Counted from the first letter of the stretch, positions 1-14,400 are shown. The stretch is 64,000 nucleotides of DNA from Chanos chanos (GCF_902362185.1 NC_044498.1:26662065-26726064), one strand, 5' to 3'. Notes: generated by a model not told the origin, from the letters alone. A program made the numbers and translations.

Positions 1-632
1 TCCTTCTCCGGCCAAAAGAGGGCAGTGCCGCTCTATCACGTAACGTTTACTCCGTTTTATCAGACGGTTCAGGTTCACGCATGGGAGGGATGTTTTCAGA
101 AAAGGAGCGCTTAGATCTTTAAAAAAAACAAAAAAAAAACAAGATGATTTGTTTGCCTAAAATAAATTGTCATTATAATTCTTGAATCATCAATACCGTT
201 ACATCTGTCTTACGCTCAGATTAATCGCAGTATTTGTATGGAAATAGGCCAAGTGCTGCATTAACTGGCACCGTCATGTTTCCTGCAGCCCGCCGCATGA
301 AAGGGAGGCGGGACGTAGTTTAACAAAAACAACTGGCTGTAATGTTATAAAACCCTGACTTTTAAAGAATTACTTGATGCAAACACCAGTCTGTGGGTAA
401 GCCCAGAGCTGAACAGATGTGTCCAGTTAAGAGAAGTTTTTTTTTTTTTTTTTGTTTTTTTCTTTCTGGTGACACAGTAGATTATTGTATAACTCTGTCC
501 AGGCCTGTGCTGTAAACCATGGAGGGAAAAACGAGGTAAATGTAAATGTCCTACAAATAAGGCCCAGTATAAAAACATGTGTAATTTGGCTGTCTGTGTC
601 TACACTGATGCACAGTCAAAGGTTATGGCGTT

Positions 633-657
633 ATTACGTCAGCAGCTTGGCGCGGGA
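633..657. promoter_or_regulatory. CRE-like plus E2F-like motif pair
   Basis: TTACGTCA (633-640) resembles an ATF/CREB site, and TTGGCGCGGGA (647-657) fits the E2F consensus on one strand. The two sit seven bases apart in otherwise AT-rich, CpG-poor DNA, the kind of pairing seen in core promoters. No first exon can be assigned to it. It could serve a gene outside the left edge or a distal scara3 start. This is motif evidence only. Confidence 0.3.
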
Positions 658-3460
658 TACAGTGTGAGTGAAAACATACCAACAGGGAACAGGCCAACAG
701 TCGTGCTCTGAATGTCCAGTAATCCAAGACTGTCCTTCTTAGAGCATTCACACAGCCCTACGCTGAGGGATGTGTGTTTTGATGCAGACTATGTTGATAG
801 GCAAATGTGAGACATAGTGTGGTATGAGGCATCTAGTGTATAACTCTACTAAAGAAAAAGCTGTTTACAATATTCTATTTTGGAACAGTACCTCTCCTTT
901 TAGCCCTGTCCTTTTGAAGGGGTCTTTGAGTTGTTTTTGTAGTTGTTGGGTTTGTGACAGATGAAAGAACTCAAAAATGTTAGGAGTCTTTAGAGAAAAC
1001 TATTTGTCACATTTTACACTACCTGAACTAGAGTTGAGTCAGACCTTCATGCTGAGTTGTGTGTGGTGGGCTGCTGGTTTTGCCCCAGGGCACAAAGGTG
1101 GAAAAGGGACTGGGCTGAGCGCTGTACTGCAGCCATGTGTGCCCGGCCCATGCGCGCAACAGGACGCGGTGTTCTGCGCACACAGGCCAGACCGCCCATT
1201 AAGATGGAGCAGGGTATGAAGTGCAGAAATAAGCAGAGAAGCAGACTGTGTCAGATCTATGGATTCTGTGGCATATATGATGTGTCTAATTGCTCCCAGT
1301 CGAGGATGAAGAGTTGAAAACAGCTGTGTAGGCGAGTCAGGGGAATGCCAGTGTTTACGGCCAAACCATACAGCTGTCAGGGCCTGTCCAGGCTGGGAAC
1401 TCAACAGTTCATCACTGTTTTATGCTGATGTGTTTAATGCAGACAGTGAACAGAAACACTGGATGAGTCAAGTAGAAAAATATGTTACCTCTGGCAAATA
1501 TCATTGCAGGAGCCATGTACAGAAAATTCTGTGACATAACACATGTAGTTATCATTCTGTTTCATTTCACATTATTGTTAAATTGTTTGGCATGAGTTTA
1601 TGTTTGTTTTTTTCCTATTTGAGTCTGTGCCCCCTCTTCAGGTGAAGAGGAGAGGGGATAAAGAGTGTATGTGTGAACGTGTTTGTTTGTGTGAGAGAGA
1701 GACTCGGAGGATGGGGGGGGGTTGTGTACAGTCATTGACCATGCTATTAAATGCACAGGATGAATGCGGTTTTTTTTTTTTTGCTTGTATTTGTTTATGT
1801 AAAATAAATGTTACCAGACTGATTCAGATTCAGCCTTCTGTTATTGCCCTCTATTATTTCATGTGTCAGAGAGCTCACACCACTTCCTCCCTTCATGCTT
1901 CAAACCAAGGAAAGAGCTGAGCACAGGACAAAATGGACAAATGATTAATTGTATTTTTGCCACTGCTGTCATGACCCATCCACCAGTCTTTCCACTGCCC
2001 TTTGTCATCAACAGAATCTTATATGTATAAATATTGTCTTTCCCTTTGAATTTTCAGTGAGAAAACGGTATTTATGGCAATAAGCTACTTTAATCTTTTC
2101 CCTTTGCTAAGTTTCCTTTGCTTTTATATACAGAGATGATGGGTGAGAACTTCCTGTGTTGTCCTCTGGGTGGCAGTCAATGTTCTAATAAATAGTTTCC
2201 CCAGCTGTAGGAATAAGAACAGGAAGTCCTTTTTTACTCAGTCCAATCTACACATGTCTCCCTATACTTTGCTGTATATACAAACAGTTTCAATTTCAAC
2301 CAAAGGCAAAAATTTACTCAAAAACAACAATCAGATGCTGCATTTCAGACTCAGTGAGGAGACTATCAAACGCCTGCATTAGCATCTTGTTTGGTAAGAC
2401 TGTGCCTGTAGCCTGACCGACAGATTCTGCCTAAGGATTCTGTTTATTTCACATGCTCTGAACAGCACAACAGAACAGCACATCTACCATTCTTTCTGAC
2501 TTTTTTTGCACTAGAAACAAAGCCCCGCGTACCAGAGTTGAGTCTCTCGCTGTTGTTTGTGCTTCAGGTTTTCTTTATTTCCTCCTGTCATTTCAATGTT
2601 ATTTTAATCAGTTTGTGGCTCATTCAACAGAACGACTGTGTGAAAATCACTTCAGTGATTTGAGTTTGTTTGTAATATTTGTGGGTTTGGCATTGCCGCC
2701 AGAGCTATGGGTCTTGAGCTCATTAGATTTGAACTCAGTCTTGTGATCACAGCTCAGAAAACAAACCCAGGTCCCCCTGGACAAATGAACTGGTGTTGTT
2801 TTGGTACTGTGCTGTGTTGAGTCAACTCATGTGCTGTCTTTGTTGGTCATGTCACCTGCCTCTGTTCAGACCAGTTTAAGGTTTAGTCTGAGGTATCTGT
2901 GGGACAGTTTACTGTGGCTATGTATTACTGCCTGTATGGACTCATGAAAAAACAGTATGAAATTCAGTGTGATCAGTACCTCAGACATTTTCTGTAGTTG
3001 ACCGCTTGGTCCCGTCCTAACACTCTTCAGTGTTCCCTTTCCCTGTATCCACTGATCTTATTTTACTGCATAAGAACGACCATGAGTTCCATCAGCAGAC
3101 TGTGAGACATTAAAGCAGTGTCTGTCTGATAATGCTTCAAAGCATTCTGTCCTGTCCGGGATTTAGCAACTTCACTGGAAAAGAACACAAAGTACGGAAG
3201 CCATGTAAGAGAATTCAAACACTGTTTCACTGAGTCAGGTCTGATTCCAGCTTGTGATGTTGCTGAACGCAGGCCAGTTTTTTTGTTCAGTAAACACTAA
3301 GGAGTCACTGATGCGGTTCATTGGCCCTCATACAGCAGGAATGAGGGTCAGGCTTTGCTTCAGCAGCTGTGTGGACATAAACGTTGTGTAAAAATAGTGG
3401 ACTTAAAAGTGCAGCCAAGCCTAAGCTTGCCATGTGCCAATAAAGCTAAACCTGTCATGC

Positions 3461-3820
3461 ATTTTCACTAATAATCAGTCACTTTAACTAATAATCACTC
3501 ATTTTCACTAACAATCATTCATTCACTTTCACTAATAATCAGTCACTTTCACTAATAACAAATGATACATTTTCACTGATGATAATTCATTTGTTACTAA
3601 TGATTAGTCACTTTTACTAATAATCATTCACTTTCACAACTTACCAATGATACATTTTCACTAATAATCATTCATTTTTGCTAATAATCATTCATACATT
3701 TTCACTAATAACCAATCATGCATTTTCACTCATAATTATTCACTTTCACTAATAACCAACATGCAGTTTCATTAATAGTGATTCACTTTTACTAACAGTC
3801 ATTTGTTTTCACTAATAACC
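3461..3820. repeat. Degenerate AT-rich tandem repeat (TTTCACTAATAA core)
   Basis: About 360 bp built of imperfect copies of a motif like TTTCACTAATAATCATTCA, roughly 17-24 bp per copy, with many substitutions and length changes between copies. The degeneracy suggests an old array. No coding or RNA function is visible. Confidence 0.8.
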
Positions 3821-4744
3821 AGAACAACCCTTCAACAGGAAATTATTAGAATCATTTCAGGCTGGGACCTGTTTGAGATGTGACAGAGTTTACATGCGAT
3901 TCCTTTATTCCGGGCTGGAGACTTGTAGGGCATGTCAGATGTGATTCTGGGGGTAAAAAAGTGAACAGTTCATTCCACATGCATATTCTTGGTTTGGTGT
4001 GCTTTTATTTCATCAATCCGTGTCAGGGCACATTCACTTGACAGTCAATCAAATGTGAGGCACATTTCAATAAACTTAATGTGCAAATGAAGTCTAGTGT
4101 TGCCTTCCAAACTACAACAGAGAGCATGTCTTTTGAGTCATTTAAAGTAATTTATCTGCTGCTGAGGAATATCTACATCTTGCTCTGGAAGTTTTGTTTG
4201 TGAGATATGTCCTGTATGACAGTGCATGGTGATATACATTTCAGTGTGAGATAAAAACATATGACTGTGAAATACAGTGCTCTTTAAACATAATGTGAAA
4301 TGTTTTTCCCAAATTCCTTTGCATTCATTGCACTCAAGAATGAACCATGATCAAATCAAGCTGATGGAGCTTTAATAGCCAACCATACGCTCCAAGAACC
4401 AGTTCAGAGGATTCAGAGTGCATCTTGCACAGTTTGTTTCATTTGATTAATTATGTTACTCACTGCATCTTTGTCCCACAGAATTTAAAAGGTTACATCT
4501 AAGGGAAAGTTTGCCAACGTTTTGCCAACACAACACATTGTAACATTGTAACAAACTTTAACTGTGGCAAATGAAAGTTCAGAAGTTCTTACACACAAGA
4601 AGAGTAATCAGAAAAACAAACATCCTTTTATCCTAAATGTTCTAATTTCATGGGAGATGTGTCTACAGGCCTGTGTGCAGACAATATCCATGTGGATGCC
4701 AGTTTCATAGAATCTCCTAACCTTGTCTGCACTGGCTACATCAC

Positions 4745-5060
4745 TGTCTCACAGCCCTAACTTATCCAAACTGACAATATCACCATCTCCCAGACCAACT
4801 GTATCCAAACTGACAACATCACATCTCCCAGACCAACTGTATCCAAACTGACAATATCACATCTCCTAGACCGACTGTATCCAAACTGACAATATCACAT
4901 CTCCTAGACCAACTGTATCCAAACTGACATTATCACATCTCCTAGACCAACTGTATCCAAACTGACAATATCACATCTCCTAGACCAACTGTATTCAAAC
5001 TGGCAATATCACCGTTGTCTCGCAGTTCTACTGTATCCAAACTGACAACACTGTCTTAAT
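4745..5060. repeat. 38-bp minisatellite
   Basis: About seven to eight tandem copies of a 38-bp unit containing TATCCAAACTGACAATATCA followed by CATCTCCTAGACCAACTG. The central copies are nearly identical and the outer ones diverge, as expected of unequal exchange within an array. Confidence 0.85.
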
Positions 5061-6105
5061 GGTTTCTTCAACAGACAGTCATGCCAGAAGCAACACCAGA
5101 AGTGATGTTCTTGGTGCTGTGGTTACCAAGGGATTCTGGTTACCTCTTCATCTGTCAGTCAGAGCTGAACTTTTCCCTTGAGACTTTGAAACACTGATAC
5201 ACTGATACTCTGATCAGATATTAAATGGTGAGTTTATGTTCACAGAGCATCTAAAGCCAATATTGGATCTGTGTAACTCAAGAATGAAACACAGTTGCCT
5301 CGTGGGAACATAGATAACACTTAACTGCTAAAAGCCCACATCCTTACTGTCATTTAGAACTGATCCATTTTAGTGCAAATAGGACATATTAATTAGACTG
5401 TGATCTTACATAGTTTAAAGACAATCTAAACACAGTTTTAACACAAGTATCTTTGTTTCCCTTCCAAAAAAACATATCTTTTGTTCAAATATTTTCCATG
5501 GTGCAATTTCACTGTCAGTGGCAGGTTCACACAGAGAATGTGCACACAGCTGTCTATAAAACTGTGAAATACTTTAATCTGACAACTATCAAACAAACAA
5601 AGGACTCATCATAAAAGGTGGCATCACACAACTTTGTGGCATACATGTCAAGTTTGAAAAGTATTGCATTGTCACAATGTTTTAGTCTGTGCTGTCTGTT
5701 CTGATATTAGCTTCAACTTCTCTGTTTAGCTCTTCAGTGGACTGTTGCCTTTAAACTCTGAATTTCAACAAATTTGTCATGTTGAGTCGTGGGAAAAGAA
5801 CATGTTTAGTTTTGAGGCAGAAAGTAAAAGCCATCTGTCAGTGATATGGCAGTAACCCCGTTTTCTCCATCTTCAGTGATGGAGGTTACAGGAGGTGGAG
5901 GTCTTCATCCCTCCGTGTCCAGACATTTGTTTGCAATTAGACTGGAGAACAGCGCAGGACTGATTTGCTGAAACATATGCACTAACCCTCCCTCTTTCTC
6001 TCCTCTCCTCCCTCCCTCTCCAACACAAAAACATACACTCCCTTTTCTCCGTCATGTTTCTTCAAGCTGCACATGGTTACTGTCCAAGGTATTCTTTTCT
6101 CTCAG

Positions 6106-6470
6106 GCTTCAGACAGAAAGGCAGCATGCAGGAGTCAGGTACTTCTGTAAAGATTTAATGTAGACATAGCCGCTCCTCTCAGATGGACTTGGATCTTGGA
6201 TTTAGCTGTGAATCAGCCAGTTAATCCTGTTTCAGCGTTCGTTTGGGGTTGGAAATTCTGGACATCTGGATCCTTGTAGCCGAGTCCTGATGCTTGTGGA
6301 TGGTTGTGTTGACAGTAGTGCTGGAGGAAAAACTGACCGCTTTATAACCACTCTGGAAGGGTTTTAAATCATACACAAGGGGAAACAGTAAAAGAGGGAA
6401 AAAACTGGTCTTTTTCTCAGGATAACCAGACTGTTTTACATCCCTGTCGAGACAACTTCACTGAGGCACC
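6106..6470 (+). other. scara3: Probable scara3 5' UTR exon segment
   Basis: A good 3' splice signal (pyrimidine run ending in TTTTCTCTCAG at 6105) precedes this stretch, which runs without a recognisable donor to the start codon at 6471. It could be the 5' UTR part of the first coding exon, or the transcript could start inside it. Only transcript 5'-end data could decide; this is inference. Confidence 0.4.
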
Positions 6471-7523
6471 ATGAAAGGTAAGAGGGTGGACTCTTGTGTG
6501 GACATTCACTTTCACTAGTGTTTTCTGTTATATTCTGAGAGGGAAATGATTTGGAATCTTTAAAGTGTAGCTACACACCAAAGTGCAGACAACTCGTATT
6601 CTGAGGTTATCCTTCCGAAGGTCCAGTGAAAGTGAGGGTTTGTTGTTCTTGGAGGGGAGATGTTCTTTCCTTGACTTTGGGAGTGACATGTATTCCAACT
6701 CTGCAGGTTTCAGCATATGATAACTCACATTTAGCCTTTCATAAAGGGTCTTATGCAAACCACATTGTAGGGATTAACTGAGATGCCTTTATCTGCCAGC
6801 ATTGCACGAAATACGAGATTTTGGTCTTTTTGAAAAGAAAAACGCCAAGGGACTCCTTTTGATGTAAAGAAGGGGACTTGCAGCATGTGGACAGGGCTTT
6901 GGGTGATCATATAGAGCAGTTAGGTATTTACAGGAAAGGCCTGGAAGTAGGCAGGCCATTGATCTATATTTTAATATATATTCCAGAGGGGCAGAGCAGT
7001 AGAACATGCTCTTTAACACATTCCTCCTGTGTTTGTAAAAAGGTCTGAGAATGGATCTCAGACTGTATCCGTGTGGGCAGCAGGTGTTTGGGGGGGGGGG
7101 GGGGGGGGCGTTGGGAGTGAGTGGAGAGGGCAGGGTCTGTGCAGCACCCTCAGCTCAAGACCAACCAGTACTACACTGATGCCTGGATTCATGGAGGGGA
7201 AGAGGTCAAACGGGATGTTTTTCCTCATGTTCTCTTCCTTTAGTAGAGCAATGCAAAACAGGAATCAAAGATTCTCAACTCATCTAATACAGGTAAGAGA
7301 TAATTAGAGAAGTTATATGTAGGTATGTTTTATTATTTGTATTATTTATTATTTGCCTTATTCTTCTAGGTGTGTTAATCAAAAATCAATCAAACAAACG
7401 AGAAACAGGTTCTGCCCAGGTTGAGAATTTACTGAACAGCTGGACTTGAAAGTACAGTGGATGTGAAGATTACTCTCTTTCTCTTTGTCTCCCTCTGTCT
7501 CTGTCTCTCTCTCTCTCTCTCTT

Positions 7524-7554
<31 letters not shown>

Positions 7555-10433
7555 TTTCAATGACAGAGTGGTTCATGCGTGACTGTAATTGCCTCAGCTC
7601 AGATCTGAGGTCTTTTGTCATTCACCACAAAGACCACAAAATAAGAATGCCTGAGATCAATTCTCTTTGCAGCTCTATAGAAGCCCTCGAAATCAACACA
7701 TTCCATGCATTTTACTGCTTTGAATGGGCCCACACATTCTTCTGTAACTGCATGGGGAATGGCTGGATGTTAAACTGGGGGAGAGACACTTGTCTTTATT
7801 AGCTGTGGTCAGGCCTCAGTGGTTTGGAGAGACCTCTCCTCTCATCTCAGCTCTCACTTTGTGGTTCCAGGCATTCATGTCAAATGCTTCGTGTCTGCCT
7901 AAATCATCTCCACCAGCAACATCAACGATACAGTAAAATGTTTTTCCTGTATGTTGTTGTCATGGGAATTGGATATGCTTTTGATTGGACAGGATGTGGG
8001 AGAATGGCCCATGCGACAGTTTGGAATCCATGAATGGATAAACATGTAAAATGTTCACGGAGTTGAAATCACACAATGAAAATTGAAAATTTACAGTGAG
8101 TCTCTGAAGCTTGTGACTTAGAGCCTTCCACACATGCTGGGCCAAGAGTCAAATCCCCATCCTGATGTGAAGGCTATGGGGTAAAGAGAGGGTTAACCGC
8201 AAACATCTTACCCATCGTGAGCTTGGCACATCTAGGATCCTTACTTGGTTCACACTCAAATTAACATAGGGTGTGTGGATACTCTCTGACCTAGATGTTT
8301 GTATTCAATGAAAAGAGAACTGTTCAGATGTTGAAAATTGTTCCATAAGTCTTTCAGTAATCTGTTGTTTTTTTTTAGAGTAGCAGAGTGTGGGTGTGTT
8401 TGTCATGTTCACTATGTGATCCTGGTGCTATTGCCTGTGGCACCTGTAAAGGAAAACACTAGGATTTCCCTTGCTACAGACGATGTGAGAATGACTCTTT
8501 GACTAGAACAGAGCAGCTGAGTGTAATTTGTGGGAAAAACACCTATTACATAATATTTAGTTGGAAGCTGTGCATGTGTAGGAACTGAGCAGAACTTTTC
8601 AAATATGATGAACCCTGTTATGAGCCAGTGCTAATCTGCCAAAAACTTCGGCCTGATAGCCCTCAAACCCTCATTAAAAAGATTTGTAAATTTCCTCCTG
8701 TACCAGTAAAACTCACTCATCAACTGCCCAGTGCATTTGGATGTTGAATGCTCTGTTGTCAGATCATACTGGATTGTATGGTGTCTCACAGGGATCCAGT
8801 TACAGCCACACGTTGTTTTCAGTAGAACGTGCAACGCGGAAAAAACTCAGCTAAACTGATGTGTCCTCTGTGGTATAGAACTGAAGCAAACACATTGTTT
8901 TAGTACCATCTTGGGTTAATACTGTAAAATATCTGTAAAATATGGACAGCTAGACTTTTAAGATGGTGTTTTCTACATACATTTGGTGCAGCTCATAGTC
9001 ATACATCAGATCCATTCTTGTGAACAGTTCTGCATGTTATTGTAACGGTAGCCAGCAGGTACAGTGCTGTGCAGTGAGTAAATCTCACTCCCCGACACCT
9101 TAAGAGGCATGCTGGCAACTGAGGCTCGCACCCATGAGCTTTAGCCCCCTTGCTAGTGAGCATGACTCCCATACTTGAGGTTGTTAGTTTGAACCCAGTG
9201 TGGGTCTGTGTGCGTCTGTTTACACAATGCAGGTTACATGATGACAGCACACAAGAACTCAAATAAAACGTAGTGGTTTATTTCTGACCAAATGCAGTTG
9301 ACTCATTTAGGCCATGTTTATTTTACTAACAGTCATAATTTGACAGTGCTCATTTAGAACTGCTCACTGCAGGTTCAGTGAATGTTACTTATGTTGGAGG
9401 TAAACTAGCTGACCAAACTGTAATTTCCATGACTACGGGACATCCTCCACATTATGTTACTTCACCCACTTATGTAACGTGTCAACATCAACATACGCCT
9501 CTGTGTCCCTGGTTGGCAGAACACTACAGTCATGGTCTATAATGATTAAAATAATAATAATGCCCTTAGTACACACTCACCTCCAGCAGTGTATGTTTAG
9601 AATATTGCTAATGTGTATATACTTTACATACAGCTAATCAGCTAATGAGTGTATGTTTAGCATACAGCTAATGTGGTTGTAAACTCACATTTCAGCTTGT
9701 TGCTGTTTCATAGATAGTGATGCAGCTATCTCCACACTATCTTCACCTTCCTAACTCATAATGACTTCTTACTTTACCGTGGAAGTCATTAGTGTTGTTG
9801 TTCGCTGTTATAGAAAAGAGTTTTTGATTGAATAGTGAGAGCCATGAGCAGCAGTCTGAGTCTGCCTTGGTGTTCCTTTCTAAAACTTTTCCACTTTACT
9901 CAGTTCAACACATGACCTTAAAATCAACCACTACTCAAACTACCAACCCCTCAAACCCACGTTTAACACTCCACCACCCTGTTGGTTCAGGCTGAGAGAT
10001 TAAAGGTGAGATTCCTGGCTGACATTTAAGGTTCTGTCTTTCGGAGGAGAGGGCAGACGTCCAGACACACAAGGCCACTCCTCTTCCTCTGTTGCTGTGT
10101 TGGTGCAGCTCAAGTGAGGGGCAAAGCTCAGAGTTAGTTCTTGGTGTTCAGAGCCACCTGTGAGGCCACGGCTGAGTGGAGAATGTAAAGCCTGAAACCT
10201 GCTACAGCTGCACACATTCCTGCTCTTCTCACCACTCTCCTTCCTCCACTGGACCAGACTTCAGCCTCTCTGCCAGTGGGCGTAAACACACCCACATCAG
10301 AGAGCAGAGAGCACAGTTAGTGGTTAGCAGATCCCCTCCTCCCTTGTATGGCACACACAAAATATATCCCTGATGGAGCAAAGTAACTGACTTTGGAAAA
10401 ATACAACCTCATCAGCTGAATTTAATATTAGGG

Positions 10434-10471
<38 letters not shown>

Positions 10472-11447
10472 TGTGAAGAGCATGTCTCCCTAGACTCTTC
10501 CCTCTATGATAATCAATGACCCATCTGTAGTGCCATTGCTGTAAAAGGGGAACCTTCTCTAGATGACTTTTCACTCAACCCTAACCCTAACTCTAACCCA
10601 GTGCTGTTTTACTTAACTGTAACTCTAAACCAGTGCTGTTTTACTTAACCCTAACGCTAACACAATGCTGTTTCACTTAACCCTAACTCTAAACCTAACA
10701 TAACACCTTTTCATTTATCCCTGTGACTGAGCTGAGCTTAATCACAAGTCTTTCCTGGGACTATGTAATGCTAGGGCCGTAATTCTAGAGAAGGATGAGG
10801 ACCTGTCGTGGACTAATTTTCATCCTTGCAGAAGGCCTTTCTGTCCAGGGTGAGGTTGAATCTATGTCTGAGAAATCGAACCATGATGGGAGAGTGCAGC
10901 AATAAAATAGCAGCAAAGTTGGTGTCAAAAACATGTGTCTTAAAAATCTTACAGTCAGCCAAGAATACCATAAATGTGCAATTTAGATATAGGAAACAAT
11001 TTCAACTCAAAACAAGTCCTCATTGTAGGCCCAACACTGGCGTCGGCTAATGTCCCTCTGGTCTGTGAATCTAGGGTTAGCTGTTTTTACTGTGAATTTG
11101 TGGTGTGTTTGCATAATGTGTTTAGTATCTGACAACTGATCCTGTGTTCCTATTTTAGAGTACTATCCAGAGAAACAGATTATACTTGAAAAGAAAAGAA
11201 AAGAAAACATTCCCTTCAGCAGTTCTGCATAACTGTGATGTGTGATGTGAGGTCCATGCCAGCTATGACCTCACCTTTTCAAAAGAGCCTGAGATGAATG
11301 CTTTGTGTCTGGAAGGTTGATCTGGCAAAGGAGCTTATTGTATGTCTTGTATTTTGAGATTTATGACTTCAGTGATAACAAAAAAAGATGTGTGTGCCAG
11401 TTTGTGTGTGTGTGTGTGTGCGCGCGCATGTGCATGCACTGTATGTG

Positions 11448-11482
<35 letters not shown>

Positions 11483-14400
11483 ATGTGTGTGTATGTGTGT
11501 GCATGTGTGTGTGTGTGTTTGTGTGTGTTTGTGTGTGTGTATGACTCCTTTGGGTGGTTTATGTTTCATCCAGATAACCCTCATTTGTGAAAACACTGCA
11601 CTTATTCCCTCTGTTCCTGACCTGTTTTTTCAGAGAGCTATTGTGGCTACGAGAACCAGCTCTTCAAAGGTACAGATAATATTTTTTACAACCATTCTTC
11701 AATTTCTTTGTTGATCCTTTCCAGGCCTTCATTCACCTGTATGTTTCAACTAATCCCTGAACTGAATCCATAAGGATTCCAGTAATCCTGGTGGATTAAT
11801 GACACATTATGAAGGCAGAGTTTTTGTTGTGCCAAACTCATACAGTATGTACACTCTTTCTCTCTAGAAGAAGACCTCACTGGAGAGGAGGAGGAGATGC
11901 CTCCATTTAGGGGTGAGGAAAACCAAACTTTTATTTTGGTTGTTTGGTTCTTTGTTCATTTGATGGCTCATTCCTAAATCAGTATCTGAACCTCTCTCAG
12001 TTAATGTATCAGACGGGCTGCACAGGATCTCTCTCTGTACACATGTTGCTCTGTTATACCACAAAAAGTGTAGAATCAAGGACATTTTTCAAATACCTAA
12101 GTGATAAGCAAGTCTTGCCTCAAATCCAGCAGGGTCAATGTGCTGACATTTGGTTGTTTGGTGTTCTTTGTTTTTGTTTGTGAGTGAGTGCGGCATGTGT
12201 ACACACCATCAGAAATCTATGACTGTACTGTGTGTGTGCAGTTGCGCACCTGCTTTCATTATGCTTGTTCATTATACTCCATGCTTAGCAGCTCCTCAGT
12301 GCATCTTAACTGTGGACATCTGCTATTACTGTTGTTCCCATGCTAGCAGTTCAGTTCATATGTCAGGTTCAGTCAAAACCACATTGAGCATATAGCAGGC
12401 ATCTTTGTCTACTTTACTCTGGTGAAAACAGTGCCAGGGAGAGCTGTGTGTTTGTGTTTACAGGAAGAACACGAGGGGGGTGCATGAAATGCCAGCAGAC
12501 CCATTCTCTCCAGCTGGCTGTCAAAGTCCTCTACGGCTTCTTTGCTTTCCTTATCATTGCGGTGGCGGTCTTGGCATCCCTGGGTGAGTTAATATGGCAT
12601 TAAAATGCTACAGTAAAACAACCTGTTTACGATCTAAGTAGCGGTTTGAACTCTATGCCAGTTTAAGCAGGCAAATTTGTACAATCTTTTTAAACACAAA
12701 CAACTGGAAATGTCTTCAGAATTTGTCTCTGAATCTGAACAGAGGAGAGATACACACTGATTCGTGTTAAATGTTTTACTGGTTAATGCTATGAAGAGTA
12801 AAACCGATAAATACTGAGAAACGAGGCAGTCTTCTACTGGAATTTGATTCATGCCCTCTTGGTGCTGCTAGGAAATTCTGACACTACCTCCAGCATTCTT
12901 GGTGAAACCTAACCTAAATAAAAAGACTTAACTTTTCCTTTAAGATCTACGAGTCAGTAAAAGGCTGCAGCTTGTTGTGAGTAGGGCTGCTGGGATGGTA
13001 CCATAGGATTCTTTTTGTGTAAATATGAATAAATGACCACAGACTTCGCAATGTCTCTTACCTGACCAGTTGCACATTTGCAGATGTTACATGCATTACA
13101 GAACAATGAATTTTGGCTGAAAACAACAAAAAAATCTACTGGACCAAAGGGAAACTCCAAGGGAGTTTATTCAGAGGACTACAATCCCAGCTCTGCAGTG
13201 GCACAGATTTTCATTGGCAGAATGGAATGTTGTCTGAGTTCATGTCAGCATAAAACACAGCAACAGTGTGGCAAAACAAAACACATGCTCTGAACACTAA
13301 ATTGTGAAACACAAAGATAAAATCAGCCACAAGCTGATATCATTGCGAAAAGAAAAACATGACCTTGTAACGGATGAAAAAAATCCATGTAGTGCTACAC
13401 ATCTGTTTAACATTGCCTGAATTCCCAAGGGGTGTTGTATGAAAAGCATTCCAAAGCATCATGAGCAATTAAGCATTTTATTGAACTCATACAATTACTT
13501 AAAAAACCACTGATACATAAGTGTGTTAACAATCACACACCTATCTGAACCTCAAAACCACGAGCTGTCAAGGAACATTTTACAATCAGTTTTGTAAAAC
13601 ATGGGAAAGGTTCTTTTAACACTTAAACACATGGAACAGCTGGTAAAGATAAACACAAATAGATTTCCAATTTCAGTCATAACACAAGGACAATAGCACA
13701 ATTTATTAATCTCCATGAACCAGAATAAGAAATAAGTCAGCTGATGAGGAGTGGTAGAATAAGAAATAAGTCAGTCCATGAGGAGTGGTAGTTCAAATGA
13801 TTCAAGAGTACCACTGTGCTTACTGGGAACATCTCCTGAAATATCACTAGACGAATTTACCATTATATAGTCTACAAATGCTTTTGATAATAATAAAAAC
13901 CCCTATATGTTCACTTTAGTGTTAGTTTCACTACAGTATGTATTTTCATTTTGATCTAACTCTGCTTTGGTTTAGAGTATTGGTCACTGTTATCTATCTT
14001 TCTGGCTTGCCTTTGTTTCAAAAAGATTGATTTATGCTTTTTCTTCCCATCAGTTTTTAAGAAAGTTGATAACCTGTCTGAAGAGGAGTCATTTTATCAC
14101 AAAAAGATTTCCAAAGTACAGGAGAGTATACAAGGTAAGATCTGCTGTGTTATGCAGTATGCAGACTGTTTAGCCCATTTTATTGGCTGTTCCCCCCAGA
14201 GACCAAATGTGGTTTTCTGTGACATAAGGAGAAACTACACTTACAGACCTTTCAGTTTCTTGAGCGTCATGGTCTTGCTTTTTGATGGATACTGGTTTAG
14301 GTCAGTAGATTAAAAATGTTAATTCACTGTCATGTCAAATTATAGATCTCAGCTCTACAAACAACTGTTCTGATTCCTATGATGTTGCCCATTTTCGAGA

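Larger units (their letters stand above)
1..6105. other. Non-coding region upstream of scara3
   Basis: No open reading frame here resembles a known protein; the ORFs present are short and lack coding character. The stretch holds T- and A-homopolymers (for example near 121-139 and 437-454), two degenerate tandem repeats (listed separately), and a promoter-like motif pair at 633-657. A pyrimidine-rich tract at about 5985-6024 lies before the presumed scara3 5' exon. Undetected 5' non-coding exons of scara3, or the edge of a neighbouring gene to the left, could lie here but cannot be shown. Confidence 0.6.

Noticed and set aside
12-25. CCAAAAGAGGGCAG, resembling a CTCF site
   Set aside because: Matches 12 of 14 consensus positions but differs at two core ones, and sits at the window edge without context; too weak to call.
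9040-9200. tRNA-like stretch with GTTTGAACCC resembling a B box
   Set aside because: No matching A box or cloverleaf could be built; perhaps a decayed SINE, but not supportable.
11305-11714. Overlapping cysteine/valine- and histidine/threonine-rich ORFs
   Set aside because: They are translations of a (GT)n microsatellite.
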